Assembly: GCA_964600075.1 (NCBI GenBank)
Contig: CAZRIE010000160.1
Location: 1 to 6,987 of the forward strand
Origin: CAZRIE01 sp964600075
GTDB taxonomy: Bacteria; Bacteroidota; Bacteroidia; Flavobacteriales; Flavobacteriaceae
Direction of reading: 5' to 3'
DNA: 6,987 bases
This document shows positions 1 to 5,662 of the stretch, piece by piece. The stretch's first letter is position 1, and each line of letters begins with the position of its first letter. The notes under the pieces were generated by a model, which saw only the letters and a program-made list of their open reading frames with translations, had not been told where the DNA came from and did not search any database. Made by a program: the position numbers and the translations under genes.

Positions 1-255
1 CTTGAATACGTACAGACCGTGAATCAGCAACCCGACGCCCCAAAGTATGGGTGTTAAAACAATGTTCCAATTCAACCAATCAAAAAACCCTTGATCCACG
101 ATACCGCGTTCAGCAAAAAATCCGAAGACATTGGTCTTTCCTATTAACAAAACGGTATTTATCAAAATATAGAAGGTCAAGTGCGTGTAGAACCCCTTGA
201 TTTGTTCTATCCGTTTTTTAGTTCTTTGAAAGCGTGTTGATCTATTATTTTTCAT
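1..255 (-). CDS. 2TM-domain membrane protein, partial (C-terminus beyond left edge)
   Basis: The frame is open on the minus strand from an ATG at 253-255 to the window edge, giving 85 residues without a stop. It starts M-K-N-N-R-S-T-R-F and continues R-T-K-K-R-I-E-Q-I-K-G-F-Y, the basic lead-in seen in the neighbouring 2TM proteins. Two hydrophobic segments follow, about residues 23-40 and 63-83, the second carrying L-W-G-V-G-L-L-I-H-G-L-Y-V-F, close to the F-W-G-L-G-L-L-F-H-G-S-K-V-F of the next gene. The expected N-P-F-F...W-E-E tail would lie just outside the window. The start is 25 bp downstream of the stop of the preceding 2TM gene, so the two are probably co-transcribed. Function is unknown; the 2TM family (Pfam '2TM domain') has no assigned activity. 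This is a small inner-membrane protein by inference. Confidence 0.85.
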   Translation of the reverse strand, partial: MKNNRSTRFQRTKKRIEQIKGFYTHLTFYILINTVLLIGKTNVFGFFAERGIVDQGFFDWLNWNIVLTPILWGVGLLIHGLYVFK

Positions 256-280
256 TTTTTAGTCCTAGCTGTTATCTATC

Positions 281-610
281 CTATTTATACTTATCTGCTT
301 CCTGCCGATCCTCATCCATATATTTCTGAATCTGACGTTCTTCCCAATCCTTATTGAAAAATGGATTGTACGAAAAAACTTTTGAACCATGAAATAACAA
401 GCCTAAACCCCAAAATATGAAGGTCGAAAAAGTACCGAAATTGAAAAATGCTTCCGTAAAGCTTTCCCCATTGGTCATTCTTCCCAAAACGGAAGCCGTG
501 ATTATAAATATGTTTACAAGAATAAATACTGTAAGGTGAATATAAAAACCTTTTAGTTCTGCAACTCTTTTCTTGGCCCTGAAGTGTTTGTTATTTTTTT
601 GTGCTTCCAT
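281..610 (-). CDS. 2TM-domain small membrane protein
   Basis: This 109-residue protein consists of essentially one 2TM domain. A basic N-terminus (R-A-K-K-R-V at residues 11-16, then K-G-F-Y at 20-23) leads into a first membrane helix at about 24-43. A short polar loop holds G-R-M-T-N-G-E-S, and a second helix spans about 60-77 with F-W-G-L-G-L-L-F-H-G. The tail has N-P-F-F (82-85), W-E-E-R (89-92) and a charged end rich in Asp, Glu and Lys. Both ends are predicted to face the cytoplasm. It is more like the truncated gene at the left edge than the 694-996 copy: both have the longer inter-helix loop and the L-L-x-H-G motif. It lies 83 bp downstream of the 694-996 stop, in the same direction. 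The molecular role is not known; the setting behind a histidine kinase suggests signalling or envelope homeostasis. Confidence 0.88.
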   Translation of the reverse strand: MEAQKNNKHFRAKKRVAELKGFYIHLTVFILVNIFIITASVLGRMTNGESFTEAFFNFGTFSTFIFWGLGLLFHGSKVFSYNPFFNKDWEERQIQKYMDEDRQEADKYK

Positions 611-626
611 ATGTTATAGACTTTTT

Positions 627-640
627 CCCAAGCTTTTGGG
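627..640. other. Short perfect inverted repeat in 2TM intergenic gap
   Basis: CCCAA-GCTT-TTGGG forms a perfect 5-bp stem with a 4-base loop, about 17 bp upstream of the start of the 281-610 gene and inside its presumed leader. On the transcribed (minus) strand the stem is followed by A residues rather than T residues, so it does not look like an intrinsic terminator for the 694-996 gene. It may be a leader hairpin or chance. Confidence 0.25.
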
Positions 641-693
641 TTGTATTATTTTACTTTACGTACACTGAGACTGCCCGCAACATTATCTGAAAA

Positions 694-996
694 TTATTCC
701 CAGCGGTTGATTCGCTCATCTTCCTGCATAAATTCCTTTATTTTTCGTTCCTCCCAGTTTCTGCCAAAAAAGGGATTCTTACCAAAGGCCTTTACCGCTT
801 GAAAACCCAATCCGATACCCCAACCTAAGGCCGCCCAAAGAAACCAAGGATAACTCCATTCGTTAATATAATAGTTCAAAGCGCCCAAGAAGGTTATCAC
901 AGCAGCATATGAAATAAGACTAGTATAAAATTTCTTTACCCCTGCCACACGTTCTTTTGCCCTTAGGTACTTGTTCTCTTTTTCTAAATTTTCCAT
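694..996 (-). CDS. 2TM-domain small membrane protein, kinase-tail-like copy
   Basis: This 100-residue protein is a single 2TM domain: L-R-A-K-E-R-V (11-17), K-F-Y (22-24), first helix about 25-43, a short loop E-W-S-Y-P-W, second helix about 51-68 with L-G-W-G-I-G-L (57-63), then A-F-G-K-N-P-F-F-G-R (70-79), W-E-E-R-K-I (81-86) and an acidic end. Of the free-standing copies it is clearly closest to the domain fused to the kinase just upstream: A-K-E-R-V, V-I-x-F-L, P-W, L-G-W-G-x-G-L, A-F-G-x-N-P, G-R-x-W-E-E-x-K. This suggests that one arose from the other by duplication. The gap to the kinase stop is 226 bp and holds a repeat element, so it may have its own promoter. Biochemical role unknown; inner membrane location is inferred from the helices. 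Confidence 0.88.
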   Translation of the reverse strand: MENLEKENKYLRAKERVAGVKKFYTSLISYAAVITFLGALNYYINEWSYPWFLWAALGWGIGLGFQAVKAFGKNPFFGRNWEERKIKEFMQEDERINRWE

Positions 997-1097
997 TGTA
1001 GTCGGTTTTTTTTGTTTGTTGTATCAAATTTCCAACATTACCGTTTCCTTTCTAAATTTAGCTTTCTCAATTGTCGAATATTGAGGATGAATTGTCA

Positions 1098-1220
1098 TCT
1101 CCTAACGCCCCACCCAAGGAGAGGGAGCCTATTTTTCGATTTGATTGTGCATTTTAGCAAAAATTTGAACATAGTATTTTTTAGAAACTGCATAAAATTC
1201 CCCTTCGGGGGCTAGGGGGC
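1098..1220. repeat. MITE-like intergenic repeat with GC-rich palindromic ends
   Basis: About 123 bp with GC-rich motifs at both ends and an AT-rich interior. The left motif (1098-1127) contains a perfect stem TCTCCT ... AGGAGA around a 13-base loop. The right motif (1198-1220) contains CCCC-TTCG-GGGG (1200-1211), a perfect stem with a UUCG tetraloop. Read in reverse complement, the right motif (AGCCCCCTAGCCCCCGAAGG) aligns loosely with the left one: a C-rich run, CTA(A/G)C, C-rich, then AAGG and a G/A-rich run. The ends are therefore imperfect inverted copies. The right end reaches to 2 bp from the kinase stop codon. On the minus strand the UUCG hairpin is followed by AATTTTAT, so it may weakly attenuate or end kinase transcription, or stabilise its 3' end. 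Similar C/G-rich palindromic spacers are common between genes of marine flavobacteria; this copy's family is not verified. Confidence 0.5.
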
Positions 1221-1222
1221 TT

Positions 1223-2560
1223 TTAAAAATTATCGTCCTCCATATACTGCTGCATTTTCTTCTCCTCCCAACGCCTTCCCCAAAGGGGGTTGGTTCCAAA
1301 TGCCTCCATTCCGTGCATCGTTAAGCCGAAACCCCAACCTAAGATCGGAAACAAAACCCATGGAAAACCAGTAGTCTTTAAGTTTAAATATGCCAAGAAT
1401 GGAATAACGATACAATAGGCCAAAAGGTTACCATAGAAGCCTTTGATAGCCTCAACTCGCTCTTTTGCCTTTTCATAACGTTTATCGTTTATATATTCCT
1501 TTTGGGTTTCCATCGCAGATACCTGCTTCGAAAGAATAGGTAACCGCACCCGAAAATCAGATGTCGACCGGTCTATTTGTACGGTACGATCTGTCAATAT
1601 ACTATAGCGCTGTTTAATGTTCTGAAGACCGACACCTGTGCTTTTTTTAACGACCTGTTTTTCCTGCAGATTATTGGCCACGACCAATGTTCCGTTTTCT
1701 TCATACACCTTTATACGCAATGGCTTATCGGAAGTCACTATATTGTGCTTTACGGCATTTTCAAGAAGAAGCTGTAACGATAGGGGTACAATTTGGGCAT
1801 CGGGATCTTGGCTTTCATCGGGTACCTCAAAAACGATACTGTCTTCAAACCGCATCTTTAGAAGCTGTACATAGGTTTTAGCAAACCGTAATTCTTCGTT
1901 CACGGAAATTAAATCTTTGTTCTTTTGCTCTAGAACATAACGGTAAACCTTTGAGAGCGAGGTCGTAAATTTTTGTGCCTGACGTGGGTTTTCTTCTATA
2001 AGACTGGTAAGTACATTGAGGCTATTGAACAGAAAGTGCGGATCTAATTGATTTTTTAGGGCATCGAATTTCGCTGAGGCGGTACCAGCAATTATTTTCT
2101 GCTCTTTGACCTTGAATTCTTGCCGGTATTTATAATAGAAGAACGTATAGAAAACCAAGGCCACTACAGTAGTTATGATTAACGAAACCCCATAGTATTG
2201 AAAACTTTGCTTAGCCAAAAAGACTTGCAGCTCCATTTTTTCCAAAACCACCATATGTACGAATCGGGCAAGAAACAAAGCCAATAAAGAAACTAGAACT
2301 GCAGCCGTAATCGAAATCAAAAAACGCTTGCCCCCGAAAAGATTTCTATTGAATCTTTTCAAAAGATAAATGACCAAAAAAGCATTGGCCATATAGATAG
2401 CGACGCAATAGGTTAGATTTATCAAGAATGCTTTCCAAATGGCCTGATAATCCACTCCATTATCGTAGTCTCCCCTAAAATAATAGATGAGCAAGAACAC
2501 AACAAAAATACATGTTCCTACGAATATCGATTTAATAAGTTCCTTTAAAAATCGTTGCAT
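1223..2560 (-). CDS. LytS/YehU-type sensor histidine kinase fused to a C-terminal 2TM domain
   Basis: This is a 445-residue membrane kinase. Four hydrophobic segments lie at about 10-28, 45-67, 80-106 and 123-143. A short charged linker leads to the His_kinase (LytS-type) core, with the phospho-acceptor region Q-L-D-P-H-F-L-F-N-S-L-N at 171-182, where His175 is the predicted phosphorylated residue. The ATPase part has an N box (E267-N268-A-V-K-H272-N273) and a G box (T-G-V-G-L-Q-N-I, 308-315), ending near 341. All motifs expected for activity in this family are present. From Met350 a complete 2TM domain follows: A-K-E-R-V (365-369), G-F-Y (374-376), helices about 378-394 and 401-417, G-T-N-P-L-W-G-R-R-W-E-E (422-433). 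The fusion is in one uninterrupted frame. Kinases of this type normally signal to a LytTR DNA-binding regulator; none lies in the window, so the partner is probably encoded beyond the left edge or elsewhere. The signal sensed is unknown. Confidence 0.93.
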   Translation of the reverse strand: MQRFLKELIKSIFVGTCIFVVFLLIYYFRGDYDNGVDYQAIWKAFLINLTYCVAIYMANAFLVIYLLKRFNRNLFGGKRFLISITAAVLVSLLALFLARFVHMVVLEKMELQVFLAKQSFQYYGVSLIITTVVALVFYTFFYYKYRQEFKVKEQKIIAGTASAKFDALKNQLDPHFLFNSLNVLTSLIEENPRQAQKFTTSLSKVYRYVLEQKNKDLISVNEELRFAKTYVQLLKMRFEDSIVFEVPDESQDPDAQIVPLSLQLLLENAVKHNIVTSDKPLRIKVYEENGTLVVANNLQEKQVVKKSTGVGLQNIKQRYSILTDRTVQIDRSTSDFRVRLPILSKQVSAMETQKEYINDKRYEKAKERVEAIKGFYGNLLAYCIVIPFLAYLNLKTTGFPWVLFPILGWGFGLTMHGMEAFGTNPLWGRRWEEKKMQQYMEDDNF

Positions 2561-2652
2561 GCCATCTTTTTATTTTACGTAGGCTTTTAAAACCTCCTCT
2601 GCCCTATCTTTCCTCCAGTTGAGGTAAACTCAGTTTCAGGTTAAAGTTAGTA

Positions 2653-2685
2653 AAAAGTTATAATGAGTGTTGTACGTCCGTGCAA
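2653..2685 (-). promoter_or_regulatory. Candidate Bacteroidota-type promoter for the kinase gene
   Basis: On the minus strand, TTG (plus 2683-2685) is followed after 22 bp by TAACTTTT (plus 2653-2660). This resembles the Bacteroidota housekeeping promoter TTG-N17-23-TAnnTTTG with the last base mismatched. A transcript would start near 2647, giving a leader of about 85-90 nt before the kinase ATG. The TTG sits inside the small dyad TCCGT-GCAAT-ACGGA (2677-2691), where a regulator could act. Such matches arise by chance in AT-rich DNA, so confidence is low. Confidence 0.25.
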
Positions 2686-2801
2686 TACGGAGCTTTATCT
2701 TGTTTGAAATATTTTACCGGACCCATATCCCTTTCCGCTGTTAAAAAAACTACCCTTGGGTTCTCCGGAGCTATTTGTAATGCCTTGGGCTGCAACAGCC
2801 A

Positions 2802-2823
2802 AAGTTACAGGTAGCTGTAAATT
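2802..2823. promoter_or_regulatory. Candidate operator dyad
   Basis: AAGTTACAG-GTAG-CTGTAAATT is an inverted repeat with 8 of 9 arm positions paired and a perfect 6-bp core (TTACAG/CTGTAA) around a 4-base centre. Total length and symmetry fit a site for a dimeric DNA-binding protein. It lies in the divergent region about 240 bp from each start codon, just upstream of two TAnnTTTG-like octamers. No regulator gene is in the window, and a leader hairpin or chance are alternatives. Confidence 0.25.
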
Positions 2824-3046
2824 AGTGAATAGGTTTGTCACTTTAGTTTTGTTTTATTGATTTATAGGTCCAAAATTGGGGGAACACCCTAAAAAGAAAA
2901 AAGAAGAAGTACCGAACTGTATCAATCTAGGGATGAACTGTAATTTTTAATGCAGCGTCTTAAAAGGTTTATTAAGCAAAGACAAATAGCAATAAAACAC
3001 CTCACTTTTTAACTATATTCGTGCTTACTCAAAAGCAATTTAACTT

Positions 3047-4060
3047 ATGAAGCGTGCGGCACTGAACATCACTGTTCTATTTATTACACTTACCTTTTTT
3101 CAGCAAGGCATAGCCCAAAAAATTTATAAAGATCAATTCGCCCATACCTTTTCCATTGTGGCCAGCGACAAATCAACCGGCGAAATGGCAGTAGGCGTGC
3201 AAAGCCATTGGTTTTCGGTAGGTACTATCGTTGCTTGGGGGAAATCGGGCGTAGGTGTGGTAGCCACGCAATCTTTTGTAAACCCTGCTTACGGCCCCAA
3301 TGGACTTCAACTTATGGAGGAGGGTATAAGTGCCGCCGAGGCCCTTAAAAAATTGACGGCAGAAGATGAGGGAAGAGATTTTAGACAGGTAGGCTTTCTT
3401 GATGCCACAGGAAATGTTTCTTCTTTTACAGGAGATAAATGTGTACAATCGGCACACCAAATTGTTGGCGATAATTTTGCCGTTCAGGCCAATATGATGC
3501 TCAATGACAAGGTCGTACTGGCCATGGCAAAAGCTTTCGAAACTCATAGTAACTTGCCATTAGCAGAAAGGGTCGTCGAGGCGCTGTTGGCAGCGCAAGA
3601 AGCGGGTGGAGATATTCGAGGAAAACAATCGGCCGCACTTTTGGTCGTCAATGCCGAACCTGTAGAAAATATTTGGCAAGATAAAAAAGTAGATTTGAGG
3701 GTCGATGACAGCCCAGAACCATTACTTGAACTTGAACGCCTGTTAAAGGTACACCGCGCCTACGACCACATGAACCTTGGCGATCTGGCGGTCGAAGTAA
3801 ATGATATGGATACCGCGTTAGCGGAATACGGAGCAGCCGCGAAACTATTTCCCGATAATCTCGAAATGAAATATTGGACTGCAATTGCTTTGGCTAACAA
3901 CAAGAGATTGCAGAAAGCATTACCTATTTTCAAAACAGTTTTCGCTAAAGATTCCAATTGGAGAACCATGACCGGCCGTTTACCGAAATCAGGGTTATTG
4001 ACCGTTTCACAAAATGATTTAAAAAAAATTAATGGGGCAATAATCGCTTCTAGAAATTAG
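3047..4060 (+). CDS. Exported DUF1028 protein (putative Ntn-type hydrolase) with C-terminal helical region
   Basis: This 337-residue protein has an N-terminal signal peptide: K2-R3, a hydrophobic core at about 6-19, and probable cleavage after G-I-A23. The DUF1028 domain covers about 32-215. Family hallmarks are H-T-F-S-I-V-A (33-39), G-E-M-A-V-G-V-Q-S (45-53), G-V-G-V-V-A-T-Q-S-F-V-N-P-A-Y-G-P (68-83), V-Q-A-N-M-M (146-151) and R-G-K-Q-S-A-A-L-L-V-V (191-201), followed by D-L-R-V-D-D (216-221). DUF1028 is regarded as related to Ntn (N-terminal nucleophile) hydrolases; by that model Thr34 would be the candidate nucleophile, exposed by processing. That is inference and the substrate is unknown. 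The remainder (about 230-310) looks helical and TPR-like (L-G-D-L-A-V-E...A-L-A-E-Y-G-A-A-A...F-P-D-N). It sits 30 bp before the sulfatase gene on the same strand, which suggests co-transcription and a shared envelope-located pathway. Confidence 0.9.
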   Translation: MKRAALNITVLFITLTFFQQGIAQKIYKDQFAHTFSIVASDKSTGEMAVGVQSHWFSVGTIVAWGKSGVGVVATQSFVNPAYGPNGLQLMEEGISAAEALKKLTAEDEGRDFRQVGFLDATGNVSSFTGDKCVQSAHQIVGDNFAVQANMMLNDKVVLAMAKAFETHSNLPLAERVVEALLAAQEAGGDIRGKQSAALLVVNAEPVENIWQDKKVDLRVDDSPEPLLELERLLKVHRAYDHMNLGDLAVEVNDMDTALAEYGAAAKLFPDNLEMKYWTAIALANNKRLQKALPIFKTVFAKDSNWRTMTGRLPKSGLLTVSQNDLKKINGAIIASRN

Positions 4061-4090
4061 TATTATTCTCTTCTATTATTTCAACCCAAT

Positions 4091-5650
4091 ATGAACCAAC
4101 CTCAGGCACCAAAAAAACAACCACTAAATATTGAATCAAAATCAATTTTTGTGGCAATTTTACTTTTTACTAATTTATCGGTCTTACTGGTTTCTTGCTC
4201 CAACAGTCAAAAAGAGCGCGCGCCAAATATTATTATTATCCTAGCGGATGACCTGGGATATGGCGATCCACAAATTTATAATCCCGATTCCAAAATACCT
4301 ACTCCGAACATCGATCAATTAGCGAAATCGGGAATGCGTTTTACCGATGCTCACTCACCGAGTAGTGTTTGTTCACCAACTCGATATGGACTATTGACCG
4401 GGCGCTACGCATGGCGGACCGAACTTAAAAATAGTGTTCTATGGATGTGGGATAAACCTCTCATAGCCTCGGATCGACCTACGCTACCTAAAATACTGAA
4501 GCAAAAGAACTTCACAACGGCATGTATTGGAAAATGGCATTTAGGTTGGCGTTGGCCTGCTAAAAATACAAATGGTTATATGAACGACACCATTGCCATT
4601 GGAGATTTTAATCTTCAAGGAAGAAACGATTTTTGGAAAGAAATCGATTTTTCGAAACCCTTGGGCGGCGGACCCTTGGAAGCTGGTTTTGATTATTATT
4701 TTGGCGATGACGTACCTAATTTTGCACCATATGTGTTTTTTGAAAACAATAAACTGACAGTGTTGCCCGATGCCTTAAAGCCTAATGATATGTTCGGTGG
4801 CCCGGGGCCGATGGTCGATGGATGGCGACTGGATAAAGTAATGACAGAGATTACCAATAAGGCCGTAAACTATATAAAGGAGCAATCGGTCAAAGACAGC
4901 CCATTTTTCTTGTATTTCGCCTTGACCGCACCGCATACGCCTATCGCACCTACCGAAGAATTCAAAGGAAAATCCGAAGCAGGAGCCTATGGTGATTTTG
5001 TACATGAGGTCGATTGGTCCGTCGGTCAGATTATAGAAGCCTTGGGAACTACCGGGGAATTGGAAAACACTTTGGTGATTTTCACTTCCGACAATGGTTC
5101 GCCACAAAGGGATGGAACGGCAATGTCTGGTCCTATTGCCTCGGTAAAAGCATTTGGCCACGACCCAAGCAAGCCTTGGAAAGGAATGAAGGGTGACATT
5201 TGGGAGGGCGGTCACCGTGTTCCCTTTATCGCTTCTTGGCATAATAAAATAGCGGCCAATAGCATTAATGAACAACTTATAGGCTTGACCGATCTATTTG
5301 CTACTCTTACGGCTATTTTGGGTATTTCCACAGAGGAAAAGATACCTGCGGATAGTTTTGACATCTCCCCCATCTTATTCGGAAAAAACGCCCCGATTAG
5401 AAACGACATCGTTCATCATTCCTTAGACGGCACTTTTGCCATTCGAAAACAGCATTGGAAACTAATTCTTGGAAAAGATTCCGGTGGTTTTAGTAAAAAT
5501 CTAGATTTGGAAGGCATACCCGTAACCACTAACGGACAATTATTTAACCTTTTGGAAGACCCTACCGAAAGCACGAATCTTTATGACCAACACCCCGAAA
5601 AGGTAAAGGAACTTTCAACCCTTTTGAAATCCTACCGTAAGCGGAGTTAG
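4091..5650 (+). CDS. Lipoprotein sulfatase (arylsulfatase/GALNS-like, formylglycine type)
   Basis: 519 residues, a full-length type I sulfatase that hydrolyses a sulfate ester. The N-terminus has an unusually long polar stretch (1-18), a hydrophobic core (19-34) and a lipobox L-V-S-C with Cys36, so it is a predicted lipoprotein. A-D-D-L-G-Y-G-D (52-59) supplies metal ligands Asp53 and Asp54. The signature C-S-P-T-R-x3-L-T-G (94-104) contains Cys94, the residue converted to formylglycine by a maturase not in this window. The second signature holds G-K-W-H (147-150) with Lys148 and His150. His282 lies in A-P-H-T-P-I, and Asp334-Asn335 in S-D-N-G complete the calcium site. K-G-D-I-W-E-G-G-H-R-V-P (367-378) and W-K-L-I (456-459) are typical of the C-terminal half. 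The overall pattern resembles N-acetylgalactosamine-6-sulfatase-like enzymes of marine Bacteroidota, but the substrate cannot be read from the sequence. No other in-frame ATG exists upstream of the lipobox. The stop is 12 bp from that of the convergent oxidoreductase. Confidence 0.95.
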   Translation: MNQPQAPKKQPLNIESKSIFVAILLFTNLSVLLVSCSNSQKERAPNIIIILADDLGYGDPQIYNPDSKIPTPNIDQLAKSGMRFTDAHSPSSVCSPTRYGLLTGRYAWRTELKNSVLWMWDKPLIASDRPTLPKILKQKNFTTACIGKWHLGWRWPAKNTNGYMNDTIAIGDFNLQGRNDFWKEIDFSKPLGGGPLEAGFDYYFGDDVPNFAPYVFFENNKLTVLPDALKPNDMFGGPGPMVDGWRLDKVMTEITNKAVNYIKEQSVKDSPFFLYFALTAPHTPIAPTEEFKGKSEAGAYGDFVHEVDWSVGQIIEALGTTGELENTLVIFTSDNGSPQRDGTAMSGPIASVKAFGHDPSKPWKGMKGDIWEGGHRVPFIASWHNKIAANSINEQLIGLTDLFATLTAILGISTEEKIPADSFDISPILFGKNAPIRNDIVHHSLDGTFAIRKQHWKLILGKDSGGFSKNLDLEGIPVTTNGQLFNLLEDPTESTNLYDQHPEKVKELSTLLKSYRKRS

Positions 5651-5662
5651 CCAGACAAGATA

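Larger units (their letters stand above)
2561..3046. other. Divergent intergenic region, no gene seen
   Basis: 486 bp between the start codons of the kinase (leftward) and the DUF1028 gene (rightward). I see no convincing ORF, tRNA or riboswitch. It contains several short dyads: GGCTG-CAA-CAGCC (2788-2800), TTACAG-GTAG-CTGTAA (2805-2820), TCCGT-GCAAT-ACGGA (2677-2691) and AAACT-C-AGTTT (2626-2636). TAnnTTTG-type octamers on the plus strand occur at 2830-2837 (TAGGTTTG) and 2844-2851 (TAGTTTTG), and a weaker TATATTCG lies at 3014-3021, only 25 bp before the DUF1028 start. None has a clear TTG about 20 bp upstream, so the DUF1028-sulfatase promoter stays unassigned. Confidence 0.6.

Noticed and set aside
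678..1040. The octamer TAATGTTG upstream of both 2TM genes (minus strand; plus 678-685 and 1033-1040) as a shared promoter
   Set aside because: It is one base off TAnnTTTG, but neither copy has a TTG at suitable spacing upstream, and the distances to the start codons differ (37 and 68 bp).
1012..1215. Plus-strand ORF of 67 codons
   Set aside because: It runs through the AT-rich spacer and the GC-rich repeat element, has no domain-like pattern, and lies antisense to the 2TM-kinase transcript. Chance ORF.
1098..1220. CRISPR-like repeat
   Set aside because: There are only two imperfect inverted motifs, not direct repeats with regular spacers.
1577..1881. Three overlapping plus-strand ORFs inside the kinase gene
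   Set aside because: They lie opposite the ATPase region of the kinase, whose N and G boxes fix the true frame.
3173..3547. Minus-strand ORF of 124 codons opposite the DUF1028 gene
   Set aside because: It lies fully antisense to the conserved DUF1028 core and its translation is rich in Cys, Arg and Ser with no known pattern.
4775..5275. Minus-strand ORF of 166 codons opposite the sulfatase gene
   Set aside because: It is a shadow of a strongly supported sulfatase reading frame that carries the metal-binding and substrate motifs. Its translation has odd composition and no recognisable fold.
5651..5662. Bidirectional terminator between the convergent sulfatase and oxidoreductase genes
   Set aside because: Only 12 bp separate the stop codons, and I found no stable hairpin followed by a T-run there or at the adjoining gene ends.
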